A DNA stretch of 64,000 bases from an uncultured Fodinibius sp. (GCA_913056455.1 CAJXMJ010000001.1:992001-1056000); one strand, 5' to 3'; shown: positions 35,501 to 45,676, numbered from the stretch's first letter. The notes: generated by a model not told the origin, from the letters alone. Program-made: numbers and translations.

Positions 35501-37135
35501 TTATACCTGCATTACGCCTGTTTTAAACTCTCCGATATCGGGATTATGGTCCGCACATTTTATGGCATGTGAAATACGGTCGCGAGTTTCTACGGGATTA
35601 ATGATCCCATCCACCCAAAGGCGAGCAGCAGCATAACGAACATCCGTCTGTTCTTCATAACGTTCGCCGATCTCCTTCATAATTTCCTGCTCCTCCTCTT
35701 CGGTGATCTCTTTACCCTTCTTCTCTAAGGCAGAAACACGAATTTGGGTCAATACTTTGGCAGCTTGGGTTCCTCCCATCACTGCAATATGGGCCGATGG
35801 CCAAGCGTACATAAACCGCGGATCATAAGCACGTCCACACATGGCATAATTTCCTGCACCATAACTATTCCCAACCACAATTGTAATTTTAGGCACCGTA
35901 CTGTTGGATACCGCATTCACCATCTTGGCACCATCCTTAATGATACCTCCATGTTCTGCCCGCTTTCCAATCATAAATCCGGATACATCCTGTAAAAAGA
36001 CAATTGGTATCTTCTTTTGATTGCAATTCATGATAAATCGGGCGGCTTTATCGGCAGAGTCAGAATAGATGACACCCCCTACCTGCATTTCGCCCTGCTT
36101 CGTACGCGTCACCTTACGCTGGTTCGCCACAATACCCACACTCCATCCGTCCACTCGAGCAAAACCGGTAATGAGCGTTTGTCCATATCCTTTCTTGAAC
36201 TCGGTAAAGGAATCCTCATCTACAATGCATTCCAGAACTTTATTCATATCATACGGCTTCGTACGGTCATCGGGAAAAACATCAAATATTTCGGTTACAT
36301 CACGAGCCGGTTCAACGGGATCTTTTCGGTTGAATCCGGCTTTATCAAACGGTCCAAGTTTATCTACCAGGTCGCGAACGGTTGAAAGGCATTCTTCATC
36401 GTCTTCCATCTTATAATCTGTCACACCGCTAATTTCGGTATGCGTCGTTGCCCCACCCAGAGTTTCATTATCCACCTCTTCACCAATAGCCGCTTTCACC
36501 AGATAGCTGCCCGCTAAAAAGACACTTCCGGTTCCATCTACAATAAGCGCCTCATCACTCATAATAGGTAGATATGCTCCACCGGCCACGCAGCTACCCA
36601 TAATAGCTGCAATCTGTGGAATACCTTCGGCACTTAACCGGGCGTTGTTGCGAAAAATACGTCCAAAGTGCTCCTTGTCGGGGAAAATCTCATCCTGCAT
36701 AGGCAGGTAAACACCTGCCGAGTCCACCAAATAGAGTATGGGGAGATTATTTTCAAGCGCTATCTCCTGGGCTCTCAAATTCTTTTTTGCAGTAATGGGA
36801 AACCATGCCCCCGCTTTCACCGTAGCATCATTGGCTACAATCACACAGTCACGTCCGGATACCGTTCCAATTCCGGTCACAACTCCGCCTGAAGGACATC
36901 CGCCCTCATCTTCATACATCTCATAACCGGCCCATAATCCCAACTCATAGAGGCGGGTATCGTCATCGATCAGCATATCGATACGCTCACGGGCGGTGAG
37001 CTTTCCTTTGTCATGCTGTTTGTTGATCCGCTTTTCTCCGCCTCCCTTTTTAATCTCTTCCTCGGTTTCATTGATCTCTTGAATAAATGATTTTAAATCC
37101 TTCGGAGATGTACCGGTTGAATCTTGGGAACTCAT
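35501..37135 (-). CDS. acyl-CoA carboxylase carboxyltransferase (beta) subunit
   Basis: 544 residues, a biotin-dependent carboxyltransferase. Crotonase-like N and C halves are visible: CVIVANDATVKAGAW, DSAGVYLPMQDEIFPDKEHFGRIF and MGSCVAGGAYLP in the N half; VGNSYGAGNYAM-type oxyanion loop and YAWPSAHIAVMGG in the C half. The block DEIFPDKEHFGRIF is closest to methylcrotonyl-CoA carboxylase beta, while propionyl-CoA carboxylase is the other option. No biotin carboxylase subunit lies in the neighbourhood. Convergent with the LolC/E gene. Confidence 0.88.
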   Translation of the reverse strand: MSSQDSTGTSPKDLKSFIQEINETEEEIKKGGGEKRINKQHDKGKLTARERIDMLIDDDTRLYELGLWAGYEMYEDEGGCPSGGVVTGIGTVSGRDCVIVANDATVKAGAWFPITAKKNLRAQEIALENNLPILYLVDSAGVYLPMQDEIFPDKEHFGRIFRNNARLSAEGIPQIAAIMGSCVAGGAYLPIMSDEALIVDGTGSVFLAGSYLVKAAIGEEVDNETLGGATTHTEISGVTDYKMEDDEECLSTVRDLVDKLGPFDKAGFNRKDPVEPARDVTEIFDVFPDDRTKPYDMNKVLECIVDEDSFTEFKKGYGQTLITGFARVDGWSVGIVANQRKVTRTKQGEMQVGGVIYSDSADKAARFIMNCNQKKIPIVFLQDVSGFMIGKRAEHGGIIKDGAKMVNAVSNSTVPKITIVVGNSYGAGNYAMCGRAYDPRFMYAWPSAHIAVMGGTQAAKVLTQIRVSALEKKGKEITEEEEQEIMKEIGERYEEQTDVRYAAARLWVDGIINPVETRDRISHAIKCADHNPDIGEFKTGVMQV

Positions 37136-37290
37136 AGATGCAATTTATTATTTTAGATAATAGTTGTATTCATTGAAGCGTTTCAAAAATAACGAAATTT
37201 AGCAATCTCGAAAGTATTGTTTCTATCTATTCCACCAAAAGTTCTTTAGTTTCCTTTTTGAGATAAAACCCATTAAAAATTTATTAGCTT

Positions 37291-38703
37291 GTGAAAACTT
37301 CCAAAAAGTATCTGGCTGCCCTATTCATTACTATATTCTCAATTGCGTCGGTTTCTGAGCTATATGGTCAGCGTAATATCAGTTATCAAGAATTAGCCAT
37401 GCGCCAGCAACAGCAGCAGGCATCATTTAACTACATGACCCTGCCGGGAAATGATAACGAAGCTGTTCAATTCGTCGTCACATTCCATATACCATACAGC
37501 TCGCTTCCTTTTAAGAAAAATAAAGACCGATCATCGGGCAATGAATATTTCAGCACCATGGACTTGATGCTGGAAGTATTTAAAGCAGAAGATGCCAATT
37601 TTAACAAGAGAAAAGATGAAGACCTTACCATAGAGGGATTGGAACCTGCGGGACGTGCTTTTTGGGCTGATACCGTTTATGCAAAAAACTATGAAAGAAG
37701 TCAATCTGATGATCAGTTTTTAAGCGGCTATATCAAAGTAAATCTTAATCCAGGTTCATATAACTACATATTACAAATAAAGCGGGGGGAACAAACCGAT
37801 AGCCGAATTTCCAGGACACGAAAAATCCATATAACACCTTACAGTCAAAAAAAAGCCGGAAATATTCTTGTCAGTCCAACTTATATCGAAAAGCCTGAGT
37901 CTTCACGCTTCATCCTAAACACGTCTGGAAATACTGTTGAATATGCGAAAAATTTCTACGCTTTAGCATACCTGCCCCAATATGAGGAAACAGAATCATA
38001 TACTGTTGAGATTACTAAACTCAGCACTACGCAGGAAGATACTACCCAACAAAATAATGTGTTTTCAAAGAAGCTAACCGGCGAACACATTAAAACTGAT
38101 ATCCAGCCCCAATTGCTGTATAACGAAGGGAAACCCTACTTAAATCTCAATACTACGGATAATGGCTATGCGTATGCTATCATTGAGGTACCCAACAGTG
38201 AGTTCGAAAACTCATTATACCAATTTAGGGTGAAAAACAGTGCCGGAGATGTTGTTGCCCGGGATAACTTTCGTTCCAAATGGGAAGATATGCCAACAAG
38301 TTTATTAAATTTGGATACTGCCATAGAGATGCTTCGATTTATAGCTGATAAAGAAACTATCAGAAAAATTGACAGCGGGAACCCGGCAGAACGCGAAAGA
38401 AAATTCCGTTCATTCTGGAAAGAGCGGGATCCTACGCCTAAGACCGAGTTCAATGAACTAATGGCTGAGTATTACCGGCGTATCGACCATACTTATAAAA
38501 AATTCACTACTGAAAATACCATCGGTTTTAATAGTGATCGAGGAGAAATATATATCAAATATGGTCCGCCAAATGATATCAACCGCAAGTTTCCCAAAAA
38601 TGGAGCTACAACAGAAATATGGACATACCCTGACCGTAAATTTGTTTTTAAGGCCACTACTGGCTTTGGGGATTTTAAACTTATTTCCAATCAGTCAAAA
38701 TAA
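37291..38703 (+). CDS. GWxTD domain-containing exported protein
   Basis: 470 residues from a GTG start, with a signal peptide ending near ELYGQ. The C-terminal third has the GWxTD-domain signature: FRSFWKERDPTPKTEFNEL, YYRRIDHT, and GEIYIKYGPPNDI...EIWTYP. The middle is beta-rich, as expected. This domain is found in Bacteroidota and Acidobacteria secreted proteins of unknown function. It lies 15 bp upstream of pdxA, so it is likely co-transcribed. Confidence 0.88.
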   Translation: MKTSKKYLAALFITIFSIASVSELYGQRNISYQELAMRQQQQQASFNYMTLPGNDNEAVQFVVTFHIPYSSLPFKKNKDRSSGNEYFSTMDLMLEVFKAEDANFNKRKDEDLTIEGLEPAGRAFWADTVYAKNYERSQSDDQFLSGYIKVNLNPGSYNYILQIKRGEQTDSRISRTRKIHITPYSQKKAGNILVSPTYIEKPESSRFILNTSGNTVEYAKNFYALAYLPQYEETESYTVEITKLSTTQEDTTQQNNVFSKKLTGEHIKTDIQPQLLYNEGKPYLNLNTTDNGYAYAIIEVPNSEFENSLYQFRVKNSAGDVVARDNFRSKWEDMPTSLLNLDTAIEMLRFIADKETIRKIDSGNPAERERKFRSFWKERDPTPKTEFNELMAEYYRRIDHTYKKFTTENTIGFNSDRGEIYIKYGPPNDINRKFPKNGATTEIWTYPDRKFVFKATTGFGDFKLISNQSK

Positions 38704-38718
38704 ATGCATTAAATCTAT

Positions 38719-39723
38719 ATGCAGAAGCGCATCGTCATAAGCATTGGAGATATAAACGGGATTGGCCCGGAAGTAGTGATTAAATCACTGCGTAAGCTTC
38801 CATTAACAGAGGTAACTCCCATCATCCTGAGTTCAAAAGAAGTATTGGACTTCTGGCTTGATTCCCTCTCTGAACCAATGAGTTACCATCATGCACAATC
38901 TATCGGTGAAGTTAAGAAGCAACAAATCAATCTTCTACAAACCTATACTGATAAACATCTTACAGTTAATCCAGGACACTTTTCCAAGCAATCCGGAAAG
39001 TATGCGATGTTGTCTGTCGAAAAAGGCATTGCATTATGTAAGTCAGAGCAAGCCGATGCCCTGGTTACTGCTCCCATATCAAAAGAAGCTGTAAATTTGG
39101 CCGGATATAATATACCCGGTCATACCGAATTCCTGGCAGAGAAAACCAACACCTCTGATTTTATGATGATGTTGGTACACAAAGACTTACGGGTGGGACT
39201 TGTAACCGGGCACATCCCTATTTCTGAAGTTGCTTCTACCCTCTCGACTGATTCGATTAAAAAATATATCAGAGTGATGCATAGTGCTTTGCAGGATGAT
39301 TTCAATATTCCTACGCCAAGTATCGCAGTGCTTGGCCTCAATCCTCATGCCGGAGACGGGGGTATCATCGGCTCCGAAGAACAGCACATTATCACACCGG
39401 CAATCAAAGATCTCCGAGCTGAAGGGCTATCGGTTTCGGGTCCCCATCCTGCTGATGGATTTTTTGGAAACAGTAAATATGAACAATTCGACGGCATCGT
39501 AGCCATGTATCACGATCAGGGGTTGATTCCCTTTAAAACCCTTTCTTTTGGTGGAGGGGTTAATTTTACAGCCGGGCTCCCAATCATTCGCACCTCTCCG
39601 GATCACGGTACGGCCTTTGATATTGCCGGACAAAACAAGGCAAATCCATCATCATTTGCTGAAGCTTTTAAACTGGCTACGGAACTTATTACCCATAGAA
39701 CTGAACAAGTAGCAAACGGATGA
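38719..39723 (+). CDS. pdxA: 4-hydroxythreonine-4-phosphate dehydrogenase
   Basis: 334 residues. Oxidises 4-(phosphohydroxy)-L-threonine in the DXP-dependent pyridoxal phosphate pathway. Seen: GDINGIGPEVVIKS at the N-terminus, the APISKEA segment, PGHTEFLAE with a metal histidine, GLNPHAGDGG with another, and MYHDQGLIPFK. All are standard. The stop overlaps the methyltransferase start by 4 bp (ATGA). Confidence 0.96.
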   Translation: MQKRIVISIGDINGIGPEVVIKSLRKLPLTEVTPIILSSKEVLDFWLDSLSEPMSYHHAQSIGEVKKQQINLLQTYTDKHLTVNPGHFSKQSGKYAMLSVEKGIALCKSEQADALVTAPISKEAVNLAGYNIPGHTEFLAEKTNTSDFMMMLVHKDLRVGLVTGHIPISEVASTLSTDSIKKYIRVMHSALQDDFNIPTPSIAVLGLNPHAGDGGIIGSEEQHIITPAIKDLRAEGLSVSGPHPADGFFGNSKYEQFDGIVAMYHDQGLIPFKTLSFGGGVNFTAGLPIIRTSPDHGTAFDIAGQNKANPSSFAEAFKLATELITHRTEQVANG

Positions 39724-40514
39724 AGTCCAATAATCCCAAACAACAACCGGAATACTCTAAGCTGGCTGACATCTATGATGCAGTGATGGAGGATGTTGAT
39801 TACGAGTTTTGGGCAGATTTCATTGACGCTATTATGCTTAAACACCATCCCAATCCCGTAGATGTTCTGGAACTGGCCTGTGGCACGGGTTCTGTTTCCC
39901 TTTTTCTTGATGAGCTGGAGTGCTATAATGTTATGGGAACCGATAAATCCTCACAGATGATTCAAAAAGCTCGTCAAAAGAATGAAGAAATGCTTTGCAA
40001 TGTTCAGTTTGAGGTTATGGATTTCCTCGATCTGCAACTAAATAGTACCTTTGATGTTGCATTCAGTGTTTTTGACAGTATCAACTACCTGCAAAACGCC
40101 GAAGAAGTTCTCGTCTTTTTAAATGAGGTTGAATCAGTATTGCGACCCGGAGGCCTTCTTATTTTTGATTTTACAACCCCTAAAAATTCTATACATGCTA
40201 TTGAATATTTAAATAACGAAGAGGGGTACGCCAATGATAACTATCGCTATTTTAGAAAAAGCAGTTACGATGCCGATAACCAGCTACATGAAAATACATT
40301 CCGTATAGAAAAGCTTGCCAACGACCAGGAGACTGTTTTACAGGAATTCAGCGAAGTTCATCAACAACGCATTTATACTCTGCAACAAATGCTTGATATT
40401 ATCGATCAAACAGCGTATAACATACGAGCAAAATACAGCGGCTTTGACTTTGATAAAGCCGATGACCATAGTTTACGAATCACAATGGTATTACAATGTC
40501 CCAGCAATCAGTAA
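39720..40514 (+). CDS. class I SAM-dependent methyltransferase
   Basis: 264 residues. Motif I is DVLELACGTGSVSLFL (about 44-59), and a later acidic motif reads TDKSSQMIQ; FDVAFSVFDSINYL and RPGGLLIFDF are typical of the Methyltransf_25-type fold. The substrate is unknown. It overlaps pdxA at the 5' end and ftsE by 19 bp at the 3' end, suggesting tight translational coupling in a three-gene group. Confidence 0.86.
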   Translation: MKSNNPKQQPEYSKLADIYDAVMEDVDYEFWADFIDAIMLKHHPNPVDVLELACGTGSVSLFLDELECYNVMGTDKSSQMIQKARQKNEEMLCNVQFEVMDFLDLQLNSTFDVAFSVFDSINYLQNAEEVLVFLNEVESVLRPGGLLIFDFTTPKNSIHAIEYLNNEEGYANDNYRYFRKSSYDADNQLHENTFRIEKLANDQETVLQEFSEVHQQRIYTLQQMLDIIDQTAYNIRAKYSGFDFDKADDHSLRITMVLQCPSNQ

Positions 40515-41179
40515 TTGAATTTTCAGATGTAACTGTATCGTTCGATCACGAGCCGGTGATCGACAATATCAACTTTTCACTTGAAAACGGGGAGTTCACA
40601 TACTTAATCGGCCAAACGGGAGCCGGAAAAAGCTCTTTCCTCAGACTAATTTACCGCGACCTGCTTCCCGATTCCGGCCATGTCCGGGTTGCCGACCTGG
40701 ATGTCACCTCACTTCCCGATAAAGAAGTCCCCTACCTTCGTCGCAGGCTTGGCATTGTTTTTCAGGATTTCCAACTGCTACCCGACCGTTCGGTATATGA
40801 TAATGTTGCCTTTTCGCTACAGGTAACCGGCGAAAAGAAAAGCTATATTAAACAACGGGTGCTCGAGGTGTTGGGAATGGTTGGATTAAGTCACAAACGT
40901 AAAAACATGCCTAATGATCTATCAGGCGGTGAAAAACAGCGTGTTGTTATTGCCCGAGCCTTAGCCAACGAGCCGCGTATTATGCTGGCCGATGAGCCTA
41001 CCGGTAACCTTGACCCCGAAGCTTCAGCTTCCATTATGGAACTTCTCAAACAGATTAATAACCGAGGAATGGCCGTACTTATGGTCACCCATGATTATGA
41101 TACTGTTAAGCAGTATCCCTTTCGTACTTTGAAATTGGAAAACGGAAAGATTGAAGACATATCAGCTGATAAGCTATAA
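40496..41179 (+). CDS. ftsE: cell division ATP-binding protein FtsE
   Basis: 227 residues of an ABC ATPase. Walker [10 protein letters not shown] (39-47), Q-loop in [21 protein letters not shown], signature LSGGEKQR, Walker [14 protein letters not shown] and H-loop MVTHD. The DFQLLPDR...VYDNVAF block and short length are those of FtsE, which pairs with FtsX to control peptidoglycan hydrolases in division. No ftsX is next to it; the FtsX-like gene at 34 kb is a different type. A LolD-like role is the alternative. Confidence 0.85.
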   Translation: MSQQSVIEFSDVTVSFDHEPVIDNINFSLENGEFTYLIGQTGAGKSSFLRLIYRDLLPDSGHVRVADLDVTSLPDKEVPYLRRRLGIVFQDFQLLPDRSVYDNVAFSLQVTGEKKSYIKQRVLEVLGMVGLSHKRKNMPNDLSGGEKQRVVIARALANEPRIMLADEPTGNLDPEASASIMELLKQINNRGMAVLMVTHDYDTVKQYPFRTLKLENGKIEDISADKL

Positions 41180-41377
41180 CACCATTTGTTATCGGCCATC
41201 AATAGATCCTATAAGTTATAATTAGCAGTAGTACAAATAGGACTGCTGAATCATATCATGTTGAATTCAATAATATTAGAAAGCTAAAATTCTCTTTTCC
41301 TACAGAAAACTGTTAAACATTTCTTTGTAAATACGTTACCTTTCAGTGAACCAACAGCATCAAACCCATTCACTAAA

Positions 41378-42331
41378 ATGAATCTCCGTGAGCGTACACA
41401 AAAAGTACGAGAATATGCCCTTCGATTAGGATTTAACGCCTGCGGATTTGCCAAAGCCGGTCGACTCGAAAAGGAAGAACGACGCCTGCGAGAATGGCTC
41501 AACCAAGACCGGCACGGTACTATGGGTTGGATAGAAAATCACTTCGAAAAAAGAGTTGATCCTACAAAGCTCGTTCCCGGCTCCAAATCTGTTGTTTCGG
41601 TTGTTGGAAGTTATTTTCATCCCGATCATAAACGTCAAATGCAACAGGATGATAAACCCAAAATTGCCAAATATGCTCAGGGGCGAGACTATCATAAAGT
41701 ATATAAGAAAAAGCTCAAGAAGCTGTTCGCTCAAACACGAGAGCTACTGGGTGGTCTCGAAGGTCGCGTTTTTGTGGATTCTGCTCCGGTATTAGACAAA
41801 GCCTGGGCCGTAAAGTCAGGGCTTGGATGGATGGGGAAAAACTCAAACATCCTGAATAAGAATTTGGGCTCTTTCTTCTTTATCGGGGAAATGATCGTAG
41901 ACGCTGAATTTTCTTATGACACTCCCGTAACTGATCACTGCGGTAGTTGTACTCGCTGTATTGATGCTTGCCCCACCAACGCCATCTATGAGCCATACAG
42001 GGTGGATGCAACCAAGTGTATCTCTTACCTAACCATCGAACTAAAAGATGAGATCCCGGAAGAACACCGTAATGATCTCGAAGGATGGATGTTTGGTTGT
42101 GATATCTGTCAGGATGTTTGTCCTTGGAATCGTGATGCTAAATACGGTGAGATGGAGGATCTGTTTCCACGGGAAAAAATATTGGATCATGACATCAATT
42201 ATTGGGAAGAACTGGATATCCCTCAATACGATGCCCTTTTTGAAGGAAGTGCTATAAGACGTGCAAAATTCGAAAAATATAAAGACAATGTAGCCGCTGC
42301 TGCTCAAAGTCTGCAAGACAAGAAAAAATAA
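41378..42331 (+). CDS. queG: epoxyqueuosine reductase
   Basis: 317 residues. Reduces epoxyqueuosine to queuosine in tRNA using cobalamin and two [4Fe-4S] clusters. Cluster cysteines are in CGSCTRCIDACPTNAI and CDICQDVCPWN. The N-terminal half is the cobalamin-binding domain with WAVKSGLGWMGKN. It completes the pathway whose earlier steps (queD, queE) lie at 26 kb. A 2-bp gap to the converging sigma factor gene. Confidence 0.96.
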   Translation: MNLRERTQKVREYALRLGFNACGFAKAGRLEKEERRLREWLNQDRHGTMGWIENHFEKRVDPTKLVPGSKSVVSVVGSYFHPDHKRQMQQDDKPKIAKYAQGRDYHKVYKKKLKKLFAQTRELLGGLEGRVFVDSAPVLDKAWAVKSGLGWMGKNSNILNKNLGSFFFIGEMIVDAEFSYDTPVTDHCGSCTRCIDACPTNAIYEPYRVDATKCISYLTIELKDEIPEEHRNDLEGWMFGCDICQDVCPWNRDAKYGEMEDLFPREKILDHDINYWEELDIPQYDALFEGSAIRRAKFEKYKDNVAAAAQSLQDKKK

Positions 42332-42333
42332 TT

Positions 42334-42972
42334 TTAGAAGCGATGCCGCTTATCTTTCAGCGCCTTATATAGCAACTCCCGGGCTCTAAATATATGAGCT
42401 TTTACTGTTCCCAAAGGCTTATCAAGGATATTCGATATCTCTTTGTAGCTTTTCTCCTCCATATGGCGTAGCTGAATAACCTTCCGATATTTCTTAGGAA
42501 GATCATCAATGGCATTTTGCACAATTTTTTTGCGCTGCTTTTTAATGATATCCCGATCGGTGCTGGCCGACTCGTCGGGAAGCTGCATCTCCATCTCCCC
42601 GTCCTTGGTTTTCATCGGTTTATCGATGGAGAGCGTATTTAGTTTCTTTTTACGCAGATAATCGATCGTATTATTGGTTGCGATACGATATAACCACGTC
42701 GAAAAAGCATAATTCGTACTGTAGGTATTTAAGTTATCAAATGCCTTTACAAACGCCTCTTGTACAAGGTCTTCGACCTGTTCACGATCTTTCACCATCT
42801 TCAGGATATGGAAATAGAGGGCACGCTCATACTTATCAACAAGCTTCTTGTAGGCTTTTTCATCCCCTCCTTTAGCTTTTTTGACGAGAACATCATCCTC
42901 AAGACTGCTTTCAGAAGCATTTTCTCGAGGAGAATCAGATGTATGTGAGTTCGAAGCGTTTGAATCGGACAT
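42334..42972 (-). CDS. RNA polymerase sigma factor, ECF (sigma-70 family)
   Basis: 212 residues with region 2 (DLVQEAFVKAFDNLNTYS, then FSTWLYRIATNNTIDYLRK) and region 4 (DLPKKYRKVIQLRHMEEKSYKEISNILDKPLGTVKAHIFRAREL). The N-terminal 35 residues are serine- and aspartate-rich and unrelated. It resembles RpoE/SigW-like ECF factors. No anti-sigma gene is adjacent. The long frame would start with GTG at 42978; the ATG at 42972 is preferred. The 3' ends of this gene and queG nearly touch. Confidence 0.9.
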   Translation of the reverse strand: MSDSNASNSHTSDSPRENASESSLEDDVLVKKAKGGDEKAYKKLVDKYERALYFHILKMVKDREQVEDLVQEAFVKAFDNLNTYSTNYAFSTWLYRIATNNTIDYLRKKKLNTLSIDKPMKTKDGEMEMQLPDESASTDRDIIKKQRKKIVQNAIDDLPKKYRKVIQLRHMEEKSYKEISNILDKPLGTVKAHIFRARELLYKALKDKRHRF

Positions 42973-43377
42973 TCCCACTTAAGACAGGAAAATATTTACT
43001 TTGATTATTTTCGGTTCAAACTTAGTAAAAGTGTCACTTTATTCCCACTTAATTATAAAGGCTTTAAAACATCTTAAGAAAAGTTGTAAGGTTTCTCTCA
43101 CTAAACGGTCATATATAACTAAGATCACATGCATGATATGTAAACCTAAAAAGAATAACAGCTTTTAATATCAGTACGGATTTTGTGATGTCATAGAACT
43201 TAATTACCTATTCTGGACTTCATTGGTCGTCAAAGAGATTTTAGAGCATGTAACCCATGAATTTGGTAATATAAGTTTGATTCAATTATTTTGATACAAA
43301 TTCCAGAGGGATTACGTATACAATAAGCAACCCAGAAAGGGGATACTAATCGTAAATAAAAACAACTAAATAATACT
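42973..43377. other. 405-bp divergent intergenic region
   Basis: Between the sigma factor and the barrel gene. A/T-rich. TAAGTTTG at about 43272-43279 matches the -7 element of a Bacteroidota promoter, without a well-placed -33 box. Nothing else stands out. Confidence 0.4.
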
Positions 43378-43854
43378 ATGAAGAGAACAATTAAATTAGC
43401 ATTATTACTTTTCGGATTAATCTTCGCTTACAACACCAGTGCTCAAGCTCAAGATATTAAAGCGGGGGGCGGTTTGGCATATGGAAGTGAAGTAGAAGCC
43501 ATAGGCATTCAAGTCAGTGGAGTTTATGATATAACCGAAGAAGTTAGTGGTGCCGCAGATTTTATCATATTCTTTCCTGACAACTATGATTGGTGGGAAT
43601 TGAACTTAAATGCACACTATGGCTTCTATGCTGAAGATAATGTCCGGGTATATGGTTTGGCCGGTTTAAATTATGCGACTGTGGAAGTAGACTTAGGACA
43701 ATTTGGATCCAGTTCTGATTCAGAACTCGGTCTAAACCTTGGCGGTGGTGCAGAGTTCGGTCTGGATTTCGCTAATTTATATACAGAACTAAAATATGTT
43801 TTAGGTGACGCAGATCAACTTGCTATTTCTGCTGGTCTGAGATTCCCTTTCTAA
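43378..43854 (+). CDS. small outer-membrane beta-barrel protein
   Basis: 158 residues with a signal peptide to about residue 24 (SAQAQ). The mature part has alternating strands: IKAGGGLAYGSEVEAIGIQVSGVYDI, DWWELNLNAHYGFY, VRVYGLAGLNYATV, and ends with LAISAGLRFPF, whose final phenylalanine is typical of barrel proteins. It belongs to the OmpX/OmpW-like 'outer membrane beta-barrel' group. Its function is unknown. Ended by a strong terminator. The neighbouring sigma factor might control it; that is a guess from position. Confidence 0.82.
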   Translation: MKRTIKLALLLFGLIFAYNTSAQAQDIKAGGGLAYGSEVEAIGIQVSGVYDITEEVSGAADFIIFFPDNYDWWELNLNAHYGFYAEDNVRVYGLAGLNYATVEVDLGQFGSSSDSELGLNLGGGAEFGLDFANLYTELKYVLGDADQLAISAGLRFPF

Positions 43855-43877
43855 GCACTTTTGAACAAAATAATTCG

Positions 43878-43910
43878 GGGCACTCTTTACGGAGTGCCCT
43901 TTTTATTTTT
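43878..43910 (+). terminator. intrinsic terminator after the barrel gene
   Basis: GGGCACTC (43878-43885) pairs with GAGTGCCC (43892-43899), a 6-nt loop, then TTTTTATTTTT. The T tract overlaps the stop of the converging ppx gene. Confidence 0.9.
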
Positions 43911-44817
43911 CCGTATTGATATTTAACGTCCCGTGGCGTATCCCACCGGTTGAAGTAATTAAGTGCTCAAAACTATACTCCTGCATAAATCCCTCCAGGA
44001 TAAGAAGACCCGCTAAAAAAATATCTCCTCTGCCCTTCATCACGGTCGGATATTCTTGTTCAATTCTATTCGAATTGAAGTCACAAAAACGTTCAATATG
44101 CTCTTTAAGACCGTCCTTGGTAATGATATGACCAGATAAAGCTTTGGGATCATAAGCACTTAGTCCTAAATCAATAAAGGCAAGCGAGGTCACTGTTCCA
44201 GCCACGCCAACCAGTGTTGTTTGATCTGCAATATCGAATCCGTACTCGGCCAAAACACTTTTAATTGCACCTCGACACTGCTCAATTTGTGTATTCGTAG
44301 GCGAATCATCTTTCAAAAACCGTTCAGTAAAACGAACGCAACCCATATCATATGAATAGCGATCTTGTAGCTGTTCATCTCCATACGCTATCTCAGTACT
44401 ACCACCACCGATATCAATGATCATTTTAGGACCAGCAATATCATCCAGCATACTTTGCGCTCCCAAAAACGTATATTGTGCCTCCTCATCTCCGCTTAAT
44501 AGCTGAATTTGCAGGCCCGTTTCTTGTTCTACTAAATCAATAAACGTAGCCCTGTTGTTAGCATCACGGACTGCGCTGGTAGCAGTCACAAAAATATTAT
44601 CAACCTCGGGATACTTATTATTGATGATCTTCAGAAATTCCTTTAGCGACGCTATAACTCGCTTCATTGCCTTTTTTGAAAGCACTTTACTCTCATCAAC
44701 GCCGGCTCCCAAACGCGGCGTTTGTTGTTGCGACTCAAGAATTTTTAACGACTGGCCATCATTAGCAGCAACTAACAAAAGAGTAGTATTTGTCCCAATA
44801 TCTATAGCAGCTTTCAC
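43903..44817 (-). CDS. ppx: exopolyphosphatase / pppGpp phosphohydrolase family protein
   Basis: 304 residues of the Ppx/GppA family, with the ASKHA fold. Seen: AAIDIGTNTTLLLVA at the N-terminus (phosphate loop 1), ATSAVRDANN, and IDIGGGSTEIAYG (phosphate loop 2). It lacks the C-terminal HD domain of long Ppx, so it is the short form. The frame extends to 44850, but the GTG at 44817, which overlaps the prmA stop as GTGA, begins the conserved domain directly and gives normal coupling. Last gene of the tatA operon. Confidence 0.88.
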   Translation of the reverse strand: MKAAIDIGTNTTLLLVAANDGQSLKILESQQQTPRLGAGVDESKVLSKKAMKRVIASLKEFLKIINNKYPEVDNIFVTATSAVRDANNRATFIDLVEQETGLQIQLLSGDEEAQYTFLGAQSMLDDIAGPKMIIDIGGGSTEIAYGDEQLQDRYSYDMGCVRFTERFLKDDSPTNTQIEQCRGAIKSVLAEYGFDIADQTTLVGVAGTVTSLAFIDLGLSAYDPKALSGHIITKDGLKEHIERFCDFNSNRIEQEYPTVMKGRGDIFLAGLLILEGFMQEYSFEHLITSTGGIRHGTLNINTEK

Positions 44818-45656
44818 TGAATACCCTTTTTGGCTTGAATAGCAATCCATTCATTTTCTTGTGGAATGTCAACAATTTGGTATTTATCTCCGAGAATAGA
44901 CACGATAGAGGATTTATCTTTCTCAAGTAATCCCGAAAGCACCATCATCCCTCCTTTTTTTAATGCAGCATCCAGATCAGGAAAAAGCTCAATGATGGTA
45001 TTGCGTTCAATATTTGCTATCACCACATCTGCCTTACTTTTTTGTGAAAGCACTTCGGAAGAACCTTCTTCCACAGCAATACTTTCACCCACTTCATTAA
45101 GTAAAATATTTTCTTTTGTGTTAGATATACTCCACTCATCAATATCAAAAGCAAAAGCATGGCGTGCACCCAGCTTTATAGCTGCAATTGAGAGAATACC
45201 CGTTCCAGTACCTGCATCAATCGCAAAGTCATTATCAGCGATAACGTCGGGTAACAACTTTAAGATCAGGCGTGTTGTTTCATGATATCCCGTACCGAAT
45301 GACATCTTGGGATCGATTTCAAGAAGGATTTTATCTTGGGGAACGGATTCTTGAGACCAGGTGGGCTTGATAAAAAAGCTACCCACCGTCTGCGCCTTAA
45401 TAGTCTCTTCCCATTGCTGGTTCCAGTTTTGATCGGCGACCACTTCTTCAGACTCAATGAATCCACCGTCCGGATAGGCTGCAAGCAACATATCAATGCG
45501 TTCCCTGTCGCTAATTCCAAAATTCTCTTTTTGGACATAGGTAATAATCTGATCATCGCGTTGTTCAAACCCATCAAACCCCATATCGAATAGTTCTGCA
45601 ATCAGGGGTTCTTGATACTTATTGGCAATTTGTATGACCAGTTTTAAATACTTCAT
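44814..45656 (-). CDS. prmA: ribosomal protein L11 methyltransferase
   Basis: 280 residues. Trimethylates L11. The N-terminal substrate-binding domain (MKYLKLVIQIANKYQEPLIAELF) is followed by the methyltransferase core: IDPKMSFGTGYHETTRL, IDAGTGTGILSIAAIKLGA, and VVIANIERNTII. The start at 45656 is chosen because the family begins there; the frame opens 18 bp earlier. The stop overlaps the ppx start. Confidence 0.93.
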   Translation of the reverse strand: MKYLKLVIQIANKYQEPLIAELFDMGFDGFEQRDDQIITYVQKENFGISDRERIDMLLAAYPDGGFIESEEVVADQNWNQQWEETIKAQTVGSFFIKPTWSQESVPQDKILLEIDPKMSFGTGYHETTRLILKLLPDVIADNDFAIDAGTGTGILSIAAIKLGARHAFAFDIDEWSISNTKENILLNEVGESIAVEEGSSEVLSQKSKADVVIANIERNTIIELFPDLDAALKKGGMMVLSGLLEKDKSSIVSILGDKYQIVDIPQENEWIAIQAKKGIQ

Positions 45657-45676
45657 GTTAAAAGATTTCACCAAAT

